Shown piece after piece: positions 8,319-17,052 of a stretch of 64,000 bases of DNA. Below the pieces are notes generated by a model. The model saw only the letters and a program-made list of their open reading frames with translations, did not search any database and was not told where the DNA came from. The translations under genes were made by a program, and so were the position numbers. Position 1 is the stretch's first letter. Each line of letters begins with the position of its first letter. Source of the DNA: an uncultured Anaerolineae bacterium (GTDB lineage Bacteria > Chloroflexota > Anaerolineae > Anaerolineales > Villigracilaceae); the NCBI GenBank assembly GCA_903875215.1, contig CAIQVH010000029.1:1-64000 (forward strand). Direction: 5' to 3'.

Positions 8319-11126
8319 TTACTCTGATTCCAGCGGCCACTGCGGGCAAGTGGCGTGATAGTCCTCCGTGAACCCGAACTGGGCCCATTCCAGACGGGAC
8401 AGGTTGCGCCCGGCGCGCTGACAGGCCGCAGCCAGCCAGGTGTTCAGCTCATTATTCCAAAACTGGACATGCCCATCCACACTACCAGAAACCAGGTACC
8501 TGCCATCCGGGCTGAAAAGCAGGTCCGAGACTTTTTCTGTGTGTCGTTTGAACGGCGCGCTGACGGCCTGGCCTGTCTCCAGGTCGAGCAGGATTACCGT
8601 ACCCTCCTGATGACCTACTGCCAAAAGTTTGCCATCCGGGCTGTAGGCCATGCTGGTGACCTCTTTGAAAGAATTTAATTGTGACACCAGTTCTGCCCGC
8701 TGCACATCCCAGATAAATACAGTAGTATCGACGCTGCCCGACGCCAGGGATTGTCCATCCGGGCTAAACGCCAGGCTGGTAACATCATGCTGCCCAAAGA
8801 GCGGCTCCCCAACCGGCTGGAGGCTGGCCACATCCCAAAGGACAATCGTGCCATCCTCCTCACTCCCCGTAGCCAGCAGGTTGCCATCCGGGCTGAATGC
8901 CAGGCTGGAGATAATGCCATGTTGGCCGTCAAATGGATCCTCCAGCGGCTGACGGCTGACCAAATCCCACAATTGAATGGTACCGTCATCAAGGTACGAA
9001 ACAGCCAGAGTCCTGCCATCCGGGCTGATAGACATTGCAGAAAAATCCCCCGCAGAAGAGGGGAGAGGGTCGCCCTCTGGCTGACAGGTAGATGCATTGA
9101 TCAGGCGAATCTCCGGCTGATCCAAAGCATTAGCGATGTATGCCACGAACATTCCATCGGGGCTGAAGGCAGCCCCCACCGCAATCCCTTCTCCTTCCAC
9201 ACTACAAAGCGGCTGACGTGTCTCAAAATCCACCAAATTTGATATGGACGAATCCGAATTAGTATCGTCCACCGGGATGAACAGGGTTTTTCCATCCGGG
9301 CTGATTGCAATGGAATTCACTTCGCCGCTAAACTGCATGGTTTGGGCTGGTTCCACATTCCACAAAATAACATTGCCATCCCCGCCACCCGAGGCGATGA
9401 ACCTGCCATCCGGGCTGAAAACCACATCGCTGATATAGGAGCCGTGCCCCAGGAGAGGCGCATCCAATTGCGCGAATGTCTCTGCGTCCCACAGGATCAG
9501 GCTGCCATCTTCGCTGGCCGAGACAACCGTTTTACCATCCGGGCTGAAATCAAGCGCATTGACGGTGCTATTATGCCCGTTAAGCGACCCACTGAGCGGT
9601 TGCGGCTGCCCCACATTCCAAAAGAGCAGATCCCCGGCCTCGCTGCCTGTCACCACGGTCTGGCCATCCGGGCTGAAAGCTATACTTTTTACAAGCGTAA
9701 TATGGCCCGTCACCGCTTCCCCCTCCAAAACGATCGGCTGGCGGGTTTCCATATCCAAAAATTGGACCGTGCCATCCATACCACCCAACGCCAGAATGGC
9801 GCCGTCTGGGCTGAAGGCAAAACAAGTCATCGTAAAACTAACATCCGGATTATTTGGATCCAAATCCAACTGAATGGGTTCTCCATCCATCTGACCCGTC
9901 TCCACATTCCAGAACACGATCGAATTTTCAAAATCCTCCGATTGTAGCCAGGCCAGGGTTTGGCCATCCGGGCTGAAAAGCACGTTCCCCAAAACTGCAG
10001 CCTGGATCGGTTCCCCGACGGATTGGCGCGTAGAAACATCCCACAGCATAATGCTCGACGTCGTCCAGGAACCAGCAGCCAGCAGACGGCCATCCGGGCT
10101 GAAAGCAAGACTTTCCACACCACCAGAGTCGGTTCCAGTGCTCAATACCCCCAGGGGCTGGCGTGTCTCCAGATCCCAAAGCGTGATGGAGCCAAGGCTG
10201 CTGCCCGCAGCCAGGGTTTTCCCATCCGGGCTGACGGCAACACTCTGCACCCAGCTATCCTCTTTCAGATATTGAATCAGGTGCAGGTTGGTCTGATCAT
10301 TAGCCCACAGCACCCCGCGTGAAAGCGGCTGATCCTTGAGCGTCTGCGCTTCCACGCCCAACAGCAGCGCTGCAGAAAAGTTGGAACCGCGCTGGGTGAT
10401 AGACTGTGCTGCCAGTTCGCGGCTGCGCGCCATAATGGCGCGTTCAGAAGCCAGCGCAGCCTGAATCAAGCCAAACACCGCCAGTGCCGCCATGATCACG
10501 GCGGCAGCAATCGAAAGCATCGTCACCAGCCGGCGCTGGCGATCAGCCGCCTGGCGGCTTTTCAGCACATATTCGCGCTGCAAATCAGTCGGCGCCGGCT
10601 CTTTGGAACTGTTGAGGGCCAGCTGATGTTCGGCATCCTGTAAATCTTTTCCACGCACCAGCAGGCTGGCGTCTTGGCGCTTCTCCCACTCCAGCGCCTT
10701 CACCTGCAAACGACGATGCGCCTCCACCCAGACCAGATCTGTCTTGATACTCGCTTCAAGCTTGGTCAGCGCTGACGAAAAATCATCCTGCTCACGGAAA
10801 AAAACCCAGTTCAGCCTGGCCAGCACACTATTAACATCACTCGGGCTGACGTCTCGAACTACCACCGGCAGGATACGCTTGCCATTTTTTACCGCATGTT
10901 CCAACTCGCGCCCACAAACTTCCGACTTAATCGAATCCGGGCTGATCAGGAAAATGACAGAATCCGCCGCTTCAATTCCCTTTTGAATCTGATCCCACCA
11001 ATCCGCCGACGGAGGGATGTCATCCCAGTCTATCCAGGAATCGTATCCCAGATCCTTGAGCGACGCATTCAGTTTCCCCGCGAACTCTTTGTTTTTGCGC
11101 GAATAAGAAATAAACAGCTTGGTCAT
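8319..11126 (-). CDS. TIR - transmembrane - WD40 repeat protein
   Basis: 935 residues. The N-terminal TIR domain (1-130) begins KLFISYSRKNKEFA and keeps the putative NADase glutamate (Glu74 in VCGRELEHA). A linker with coiled-coil character is followed by one transmembrane helix (about 200-222). The rest (about 275-935) is a WD40 beta-propeller region with 14 SPDG turns, enough for two seven-bladed propellers. TIR domains of this kind can degrade NAD+ or make cADPR-like signals in anti-phage defence; WD40 repeats are the likely sensor. The topology predicts the TIR and the propeller on opposite membrane faces unless the helix is a hairpin anchor. It is a single gene with its own terminator, next to other conflict-type genes. 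Role in defence is inference. Confidence 0.9.
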   Translation of the reverse strand: MTKLFISYSRKNKEFAGKLNASLKDLGYDSWIDWDDIPPSADWWDQIQKGIEAADSVIFLISPDSIKSEVCGRELEHAVKNGKRILPVVVRDVSPSDVNSVLARLNWVFFREQDDFSSALTKLEASIKTDLVWVEAHRRLQVKALEWEKRQDASLLVRGKDLQDAEHQLALNSSKEPAPTDLQREYVLKSRQAADRQRRLVTMLSIAAAVIMAALAVFGLIQAALASERAIMARSRELAAQSITQRGSNFSAALLLGVEAQTLKDQPLSRGVLWANDQTNLHLIQYLKEDSWVQSVAVSPDGKTLAAGSSLGSITLWDLETRQPLGVLSTGTDSGGVESLAFSPDGRLLAAGSWTTSSIMLWDVSTRQSVGEPIQAAVLGNVLFSPDGQTLAWLQSEDFENSIVFWNVETGQMDGEPIQLDLDPNNPDVSFTMTCFAFSPDGAILALGGMDGTVQFLDMETRQPIVLEGEAVTGHITLVKSIAFSPDGQTVVTGSEAGDLLFWNVGQPQPLSGSLNGHNSTVNALDFSPDGKTVVSASEDGSLILWDAETFAQLDAPLLGHGSYISDVVFSPDGRFIASGGGDGNVILWNVEPAQTMQFSGEVNSIAISPDGKTLFIPVDDTNSDSSISNLVDFETRQPLCSVEGEGIAVGAAFSPDGMFVAYIANALDQPEIRLINASTCQPEGDPLPSSAGDFSAMSISPDGRTLAVSYLDDGTIQLWDLVSRQPLEDPFDGQHGIISSLAFSPDGNLLATGSEEDGTIVLWDVASLQPVGEPLFGQHDVTSLAFSPDGQSLASGSVDTTVFIWDVQRAELVSQLNSFKEVTSMAYSPDGKLLAVGHQEGTVILLDLETGQAVSAPFKRHTEKVSDLLFSPDGRYLVSGSVDGHVQFWNNELNTWLAAACQRAGRNLSRLEWAQFGFTEDYHATCPQWPLESE
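8490..10240 (-). repeat. 14 degenerate WD40-coding repeats
   Basis: Roughly every 120-150 bp the plus strand shows CCATCCGGGCT, or a one- to two-base variant of it, encoding the SPDG turn. I counted 14 occurrences (near 8499, 8636, 8756, 8893, 9018, 9153, 9293, 9411, 9536, 9666, 9803, 9964, 10091 and 10222), of which 12 are exact. The flanking sequence differs between repeats. Confidence 0.85.
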
Positions 11127-11576
11127 ATCATGGTTCCTCCCCCGAATACCTGGAAAAATGACCCCAGCAGCCGTGTCGGTATTCGGGAAAATCCCACGGC
11201 GGCCTGTCCATTTCTACCAGTAAAATTTTTTAACCTTAAGCTGGGTAACTCGTTTAATTATATATCAGAGTTGGCGACGGAGATACCAAATCATCGAAAA
11301 TAAAAAAAGAAAGCACATCGAAGCCATCCAATCGCCAGATCGCCACCACAAAATTCGCAGAGCCGGGAAGCCGGGTACGGATCCGGTCGCTTTCCATCAT
11401 GATTTATTTCAAATTTACAGGTTTTTCAGTTCCCTTTTACAGTCAGCCGGCTCTGGGCTGATTATGATAAAACAAGGAAAAAAGCAGATTTCTGTGGCCG
11501 GCCCGATCTTGTGCGGCTGGCATTTCTTGTTGCGAACAAGTCATCATCGAGATTTTTTTACCGGGAGAGCGGTTTT
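11127..11576. other. 450-bp divergent intergenic region with leader inverted repeat
   Basis: The region separates the TIR-WD40 gene from the chemoreceptor gene. A perfect 10-bp inverted repeat, CCCGAATACC (11141-11150) and GGTATTCGGG (11178-11187), lies in the mRNA leader of the TIR-WD40 gene and abuts its Shine-Dalgarno (GGAGG at 11136-11140). A TATGAT near 11463-11468 could belong to a chemoreceptor promoter, but the nearest TTTACA is 21 nt away. No other gene was seen. Confidence 0.5.
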
Positions 11577-14237
11577 ATGAATCGTTTGTTGAGCAAACTG
11601 CCGATAGGCTACAAATTGGGCGGAAGTTTTATCCTGATCATCCTGATTTTGACGGTTTCTCTTGTGCTCAGCTATTTCGATATGAGCCGGCTGAACCAGG
11701 GGATGGTGTCACAATATTACGACCATACCATCCCAATCCAGAGCCTGGGCGAGGCCAAGGCGTTGCTGGGACAAATCAAGAGTAATTTGCAGTTGTATTT
11801 GCAGATTCCAGAACCAAAAAACACCGCAATCAATAGCGAGGGGCTGCCACAATGCGGAAATTGCCATGTGGCCGAATCCAATGGGACGCATCATTTGGCA
11901 AGCGGACAGCTATCCAATGACACTACCCGCTGCCTGGTATGTCACGCTACACAGGCCAATAACAACCTGCATGGCCGTTCTGTGGCGAATTTTACTGCCG
12001 GACAGGATTGCGCCAGCTGCCACCCTGCAAGTGTCATCTCCAAACAACACAACGAAGTGGAAGCAACCATCACCGGGGAGGTAGTGCGCATCAACGAAAT
12101 TGTCGCGGCTTACAGGAAGAATCCCCTGCTGAGTGCCGAGGAGAAGACCGAGCTGGCCAATTTTGATGTCGCCTGGAACAATTATCAACACATCGTCAAC
12201 GATGTACTGACTAACGCCAACCATGGCCAGGCACAAACGACCTTGCACCGGGTAGTGGGCGGAGATGCCTTCACCAGCCAGCAGGAGGTCGAACAGTCAA
12301 TCAATCGCCTGGTCACCATCCTGCAAGACCTGGCCCGCCAGGCGCAGGAATCCAGCCTGGAGACATTCCACCGGGCCACCCAAGGTTTGGTGGTTGTGGG
12401 GCTGGCAAGCATCCTCCTGGCAGCAGGTCTGGGATTGAGCCTTTCGCACAATCTCCGCACGCCTGTGGAAACCATGGCAACCGGGCTGAAGAACATGCAG
12501 CATGGCAATCTGAACTGGGAAGTGCGTGAGCAGGTCTGGGAAGAGATGATCCAACGGCCGGATGAAATCGGAATCGCAGGAAAAGGCCTGGATGGTACGG
12601 TGAAATATCTGCAAGAGATGGCTGGCATCGCCAACCGGATAGCAGATGGCGACTTAACCGTGCAGGTTGTTCCGCGCGGCGCCGATGACGAATTAGGCCT
12701 GGCCTTTGCCAAAATGGTGGCTAGCCTGCAATCCCTGCTTAAATTGGTCAACCTGAGCGCGAATAATCTTTCTTCAGCAGCTCAAAAGCTGGCTTCAGCC
12801 TCCAGCCAAACCGGGGAAGCTTCCCGCCAGATTGCCAATACCATCCAGCAGGTAACAAAAGGCATCACACAGCAAGGAACAGCCATCACCAAAACAGCCG
12901 GCGCAGTGGAGCAGATGAACAGCATCATCGCCGGAGTGGACCAGGGAACCCGCGAACAGGCGGGAGCCGCCAGCAAGGCTTCGCTGGTCACATTAAGTAT
13001 CACCCAGGCCATTGAGCAGATGGCGGGGAATATCCAATCGGTGGCGCAAGATTCAGCCGGGTCTGCGCAATCGTCACGGGCCGGAGCCCAAACGGTGAAA
13101 CAAACCATCCTTGGGATGGAAGCCATCCGCAGCAAAATGGATATATCGGCCACAAAAGTGACCGAAATGGGGCTGCGTTCAGAAGAAATTGAAGCCATCG
13201 TGGAAACCATTGAAGAAATCGCCTCGCAAACCAACCTGCTGGCGCTGAATGCTGCCATTGAAGCTGCCCGCACTGAAGGCACTGGCAGGCAAACCAACGA
13301 GAAACTGGCCCAGACTCACCTCACGAGCGTGGCCATCCTGCTGGCCGAACTCATTGATCGCAACCGTGAAATCCTGAAATCGTCAGAGTTGTTCGAGCTA
13401 TCGAAACGTCTGAACGTGGAGATATTAAGCATTTCGGACGCCGATGGGGTCATCGTCAGCTCCAGCCAGCCAGATGCAATTGGTTTCCGTTTCCCCGAAA
13501 CTAATCAGGGACAGGCGCATGTATTCCGGGCGCTTCTTACACAAACCAATGGGATGGTGATTCAACCCGTGATGACCCGGGAGGATAACGGACAACCCTA
13601 TCTGTTCGTGGGTGTTTCACGCCACGATCAACCCGGCATTATCCAGACCGGGATGCCCGCTCAAAAGCTGTTGCAATTTGGAGATATTTCTCGCGGCTTT
13701 GGCGTGGTTGCAGATGAAGTCCGCAAGCTGGCCGAACGTTCGAGCCTGGCTACAAAACAAATCGGAGCCTTGATTGAGAATATTCAGAAAACGGTCAAGG
13801 AAGCGGTCAGCGCCATGAAAGAATCGGCTGGCGAAGTGCAATCGGGTGTGCAGCGCGCCAATTCGGCCGGGGGAGCGCTCGAAAACATCTTACAGGCCGT
13901 CGAATCAGTCTACCACCAGGCTGAAGAAGCCGGCAGCGCTGCCAAAAAAGTCCGCGCCGCAGCCGCCGAACTGATCAATGCAGTGGATACTGTCTCCAAC
14001 GTCATCGAAGCTACTTCCGCCGCCGCCGGGAACATGACGATCAACTCTTCAGAGTTGACCCAGGCGATCGAGAATATTGCCAGTGTCAGTCAGGAAAACA
14101 GCGCAGCTATTCAAGAAGTCTCCGCCTCCACCGAGGAAGTATCGGCTCAGATGGAGGATGTCTCCCATTCTGCCGCTGCTTTGCTGAACCTGGCCGAGAA
14201 TTTGCAGGAGCTCGTTTCACACTTCAAGCTGAAATAG
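11577..14237 (+). CDS. heme-c methyl-accepting chemotaxis protein with hairpin-tip insertion
   Basis: 886 residues from ATG 11577 (GGGAGAG 7 nt upstream; the GTG at 11511 lacks a site). Transmembrane helices lie near residues 14-34 and 268-290. The extracytoplasmic segment between them holds three c-type heme motifs: CGNCH (93-97), CLVCH (119-123) and CASCH (145-149), with extra histidines. Two HAMP-like segments follow (about 290-345 and 346-395). The signalling helices begin near 400, and the conserved tip reads EIASQTNLLALNAAIEAARTEGTGR. It is interrupted after residue 571 by about 134 residues and resumes at RGFGVVADEVRKLAERS (706 onward). The insert resembles a PDC/Cache-type sensor (SDADGVIVSSS, IGFRFP, VGVSRHDQPGIIQTGMP). 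Likely a redox- or gas-sensing receptor; no CheA/CheW is in the window. Confidence 0.9.
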   Translation: MNRLLSKLPIGYKLGGSFILIILILTVSLVLSYFDMSRLNQGMVSQYYDHTIPIQSLGEAKALLGQIKSNLQLYLQIPEPKNTAINSEGLPQCGNCHVAESNGTHHLASGQLSNDTTRCLVCHATQANNNLHGRSVANFTAGQDCASCHPASVISKQHNEVEATITGEVVRINEIVAAYRKNPLLSAEEKTELANFDVAWNNYQHIVNDVLTNANHGQAQTTLHRVVGGDAFTSQQEVEQSINRLVTILQDLARQAQESSLETFHRATQGLVVVGLASILLAAGLGLSLSHNLRTPVETMATGLKNMQHGNLNWEVREQVWEEMIQRPDEIGIAGKGLDGTVKYLQEMAGIANRIADGDLTVQVVPRGADDELGLAFAKMVASLQSLLKLVNLSANNLSSAAQKLASASSQTGEASRQIANTIQQVTKGITQQGTAITKTAGAVEQMNSIIAGVDQGTREQAGAASKASLVTLSITQAIEQMAGNIQSVAQDSAGSAQSSRAGAQTVKQTILGMEAIRSKMDISATKVTEMGLRSEEIEAIVETIEEIASQTNLLALNAAIEAARTEGTGRQTNEKLAQTHLTSVAILLAELIDRNREILKSSELFELSKRLNVEILSISDADGVIVSSSQPDAIGFRFPETNQGQAHVFRALLTQTNGMVIQPVMTREDNGQPYLFVGVSRHDQPGIIQTGMPAQKLLQFGDISRGFGVVADEVRKLAERSSLATKQIGALIENIQKTVKEAVSAMKESAGEVQSGVQRANSAGGALENILQAVESVYHQAEEAGSAAKKVRAAAAELINAVDTVSNVIEATSAAAGNMTINSSELTQAIENIASVSQENSAAIQEVSASTEEVSAQMEDVSHSAAALLNLAENLQELVSHFKLK

Positions 14238-14264
14238 GGACTCAAGACTCCCGCAACTCCAACC

Positions 14265-14306
14265 CTGATCCGGCCATTCTCCCTATCGCCGGATCAGTTT
14301 TCTTTG
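14265..14306 (+). terminator. intrinsic terminator of the chemoreceptor gene
   Basis: CTGATCCGGC (14265-14274) and GCCGGATCAG (14288-14297) form a perfect 10-bp stem with a 13-nt loop, followed by TTTTCTTT. Confidence 0.88.
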
Positions 14307-14478
14307 ACAGGATGCACTCATTGTCAACCTGACAAGCTGAATGGGGGTATGAACATGGCCAATTGCAAAATCAGAAAAGCCTGCGCCTTGTTGGGCTGGA
14401 ACATGGGTTCGCTTTCAAATAGACCTGAAAGCCAAGTAAAATAACTCCATACTTAAACGCCCAAGGAGCCCTGTCCAT

Positions 14479-15237
14479 ATGGAAAACCTGGTACCTTTCA
14501 TCCAATCTGCACTGGTGGCGGTTGCCATTGCCTTCGGAGCCTACCTGGCCGCTTTCGTCGCCGGCCTGGTTCTACGCCGCGCGCTCAACCACCTGCTGGG
14601 TTCAACCTGGAGCAACTTTGTCGCAAACCTGGTCTCGCTGGGGATTTTGCTCTGGGGGGCCAAAATCATACTCGATTACACAGGTGCCGCTGGCGCCCTG
14701 GTGATTCTGGCCACCGCCATCACTGGCGCATTTGCGATCGGCTCCGAGCGCCTGGCCGCCGACCTGGTGGGGGGTGTCACCATATTTTTCGCAAAACCCT
14801 TCGAGATTGGTCAATATGTCAGCATCGGCGACTACGAAGGCGACATCGTCAACATCACCCTGACCACCACTCATATGAACAGCTTTGATGGTTCACGCAT
14901 CGTTCTGCACAATTCGACGGTCATGGACAACACTATCACGAATTTGACCGTCAACCCGGCGATCCGCATCACCCTGCCCATTGCAGTGCCAGGCAGTGAA
15001 GATCTCGAAAAAGCCGCAACCGTGCTACACAACTGTCTCGCCAGTTTCGAGCCGCAAGTGCGCCTGCCAGATTACGAGGGCAGTGTGGTGTGCGAAAATG
15101 TAAACCTGGGCTATGTGGAATTCCAGGTGCGCGTTTTCATCCCATCCACCGAGCTCATGGGACCAGCTCGCTATAAATTGTTCCTGCATGTCATCAATGC
15201 CTTGAAGGCCGCCGGTATTCAGCTAATGAAGAGCTGA
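14479..15237 (+). CDS. MscS-family mechanosensitive channel
   Basis: 252 residues with AAGGAG upstream. Three hydrophobic helices occupy about 1-110. The pore-lining third helix is AGALVILATAITGAFAIGSE and leads into FFAKPFEIGQYVSIGDYEGDI, the hallmark start of the MscS beta domain. The C-terminal cytoplasmic alpha/beta vestibule follows. Such channels release ions and small solutes on hypo-osmotic shock. It is a small, minimal MscS without extra N-terminal helices. The next frame begins 4 nt after its stop. Confidence 0.93.
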   Translation: MENLVPFIQSALVAVAIAFGAYLAAFVAGLVLRRALNHLLGSTWSNFVANLVSLGILLWGAKIILDYTGAAGALVILATAITGAFAIGSERLAADLVGGVTIFFAKPFEIGQYVSIGDYEGDIVNITLTTTHMNSFDGSRIVLHNSTVMDNTITNLTVNPAIRITLPIAVPGSEDLEKAATVLHNCLASFEPQVRLPDYEGSVVCENVNLGYVEFQVRVFIPSTELMGPARYKLFLHVINALKAAGIQLMKS

Positions 15238-15241
15238 CAAA

Positions 15242-15901
15242 ATGCCTGGTCACGGAGTCACTCCCCGGCCAAGACTGGCCCACCATAACAGCACGCGCAG
15301 CTACCATCAACGCACGATGGCGCGTTTACTATTCATCACCACGACCACATCCACCCTGATCGTGACCGGCGGACTGGGCACCTTCCCCCCCAACCCCCTG
15401 ACCAGCCAGGCCGCGCAGTTGGTTGGCGAAAACCTCCCGGCCGAAATCATCCAACCTGCCAACCAAATTCTCAACCAGGTGGGCGCACCTACCCTGCCAG
15501 CCCAGGCAACCTCCCAACACACCCCCGAAAACCCGGTAGCCACGGCCATTTCCAGCCTGTTTGAGCCCCTGTTCGCAACAACGGCCCAACCCACCAGCAT
15601 AACCACCGCCACCGCCGCCAGCGTCTCATCCACCCCCACCCTGGAACCCAGCCCCAGCGCCAGCGAACCAGCCACGCTGACCCCCACAGTCATGAATACG
15701 CCATCAGGCACCCCCACAATCCCAGCCAGTGCCACTCCCAGCGCCACCAGCCTGCCCACCTGGACCGCGGTTTACATTCCTCCGCCCCCTCCTTCGCCGA
15801 CCAGAACCAGAAAGCCGCGGGAGGAACGCCCCACTGAAACCGCCACTCCGAATTTGGATATTCCTGAAACCACCAACCTGACCGAAACTCCCATCCCCTA
15901 G
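15242..15901 (+). CDS. Thr/Pro/Ser-rich putative secreted protein
   Basis: 219 residues if started at ATG 15242, or about 194 from ATG 15317, which would give a cleaner signal peptide (MARLLFITTTTSTLIVTGG). The mature part is low-complexity, dominated by Thr, Pro, Ala and Ser, and ends in a Glu/Thr/Pro-rich tail. Neither start has a strong ribosome binding site. It may be a cell-wall linker or glycosylated surface protein. A hydrophobic open frame on the opposite strand is a by-product of the biased composition. Only 4 nt separate it from the MscS gene, so co-transcription is likely. No known family. Confidence 0.5.
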   Translation: MPGHGVTPRPRLAHHNSTRSYHQRTMARLLFITTTTSTLIVTGGLGTFPPNPLTSQAAQLVGENLPAEIIQPANQILNQVGAPTLPAQATSQHTPENPVATAISSLFEPLFATTAQPTSITTATAASVSSTPTLEPSPSASEPATLTPTVMNTPSGTPTIPASATPSATSLPTWTAVYIPPPPPSPTRTRKPREERPTETATPNLDIPETTNLTETPIP

Positions 15902-15939
15902 AGCCAAGATCACCCCCCTGCCCTAGGGACCCGGCCAAC

Positions 15940-15967
15940 TTGACAAGCTGACTTTTTATACTATACT
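15940..15967 (+). promoter_or_regulatory. sigma-70 promoter upstream of the Rrf2 gene
   Basis: TTGACA (15940-15945) and TATACT (15962-15967) are separated by 16 nt. They lie 31 nt upstream of the Rrf2-family start. An overlapping TATACT at 15957-15962 is too close to the -35 box. Confidence 0.75.
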
Positions 15968-15998
15968 CCCAACAGCTTAATTCATCTCGGTAGAAATT

Positions 15999-16403
15999 AT
16001 GAAACTCACAGCGCGCAGTGAATATGCCCTTTTAGCCTTGGTATTTCTCGCCAGACAGCCCATGGATGAGTATGTATCCATCGAAACCATCGCCAAAGCC
16101 CAGGGAATTCCGCCAAAATTTTTGGAGCAACTAATGCTCGCGTTAAAACGCGCGCGCTTTTTGCGCAGCGCCAAGGGCCAGCATGGCGGTTATACACTCG
16201 CCAAGCCGCCGCATCAAATCAGTCTGGCAGAAGTCGTCCGCCTGTTCGATGGCGCCCTGGCCCCGACAGAATCGGTCAGCGAGAATTTCTATGAGTCCAC
16301 GCCGATCGAAAAGGAACATAAACTGACCAATGTATTCCGGGATATCCGTGACTACGTCTCCAATAAATTGGAAAGCACCACCCTGGCCGATGTCATAGAA
16401 TAA
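15999..16403 (+). CDS. Rrf2-family transcriptional regulator without cysteines
   Basis: 134 residues. The winged-helix N-terminus is typical of Rrf2 proteins (MKLTARSEYALLALVFLA, then IAKAQGIPPKFLEQLMLALK and a GQHGGYTLA wing). IscR, NsrR and RsrR bind an Fe-S cluster through three cysteines around residues 90-105; this protein has no cysteine at all. It is therefore not an Fe-S sensor of that type and may sense another ligand, as CymR does. It has its own strong promoter and heads a short plus-strand run with a membrane protein and a phosphoribosyltransferase, which it may autoregulate. Confidence 0.92.
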   Translation: MKLTARSEYALLALVFLARQPMDEYVSIETIAKAQGIPPKFLEQLMLALKRARFLRSAKGQHGGYTLAKPPHQISLAEVVRLFDGALAPTESVSENFYESTPIEKEHKLTNVFRDIRDYVSNKLESTTLADVIE

Positions 16404-16527
16404 CGACAGGCAAAACCAACCGCGCAGGGCTTCAACCCATGGCGCCTCAAACCAAACCAATGGGGAAAAACGAAAGATCAAACCGCGGCGTCTTCATCTC
16501 TCGCCAACCCAAATCAAGTGGAGAAAA

Positions 16528-17052
16528 ATGCTTAACTCAACCTCGACCCAGAAGAAAAACCTGCTTGTGCAGGTGCCCGCCACCTTCATCACCGTGACGC
16601 TCATGATCCTGCTGCCATTCCTGGTACATTTCATCCCGCTGACAGGGAAAACGCCGCTGGGCGCCCGCCTGCTGCCCATTTTTTACGCCCCGCTGGCAGC
16701 TGTATTCCTGTCTCACCCGCTCGTCAGCGTTGCCTCCGGGCTGATAGCCCCCTATTTGAACTATTTGCTGACGGGCCAGCCCACACTGGCCATCGCCCCC
16801 GCCCTGAGTGTTGAACTGGTCATCTTCTCAGCCACGCTGGTTTCTCTGAATCACAAAAAACAGACCCACTTCTGGGCAGCTCCGGCAGCCTTTGGGCTGG
16901 CCAGGCTGGGCAGCGGATTGGTAACCTACCTGATGGGCAGTTTCTCACTCGGCGCCTGGCTGGCAGGACTGGGAAATGCCTGGCCCGGACTGATCATCCT
17001 CATCCTGATCCACACCTGGTTCACCCGGCGGGTCGGCTCTTCGCATGGATAA
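16528..17052 (+). CDS. membrane protein, possibly ECF-transporter S-component-like
   Basis: 174 residues, almost entirely hydrophobic, with five or six predicted helices. GGAG precedes the ATG. The pattern of short helices with Gly/Pro-rich loops (FYAPLAAVFLSHPLVSVASG, then APYLNYLLTGQP) recalls small-molecule uptake S-components, but no signature is decisive. Its end overlaps the phosphoribosyltransferase start by 8 bp, indicating translational coupling. A role in base or nucleoside uptake for that enzyme is a guess from context. Confidence 0.6.
   Translation: MLNSTSTQKKNLLVQVPATFITVTLMILLPFLVHFIPLTGKTPLGARLLPIFYAPLAAVFLSHPLVSVASGLIAPYLNYLLTGQPTLAIAPALSVELVIFSATLVSLNHKKQTHFWAAPAAFGLARLGSGLVTYLMGSFSLGAWLAGLGNAWPGLIILILIHTWFTRRVGSSHG

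Noticed and set aside
15307-15759. Hydrophobic minus-strand ORF of 150 residues
   Set aside because: It mirrors the Thr/Pro/Ala-rich composition of the plus-strand gene and has no ribosome site.
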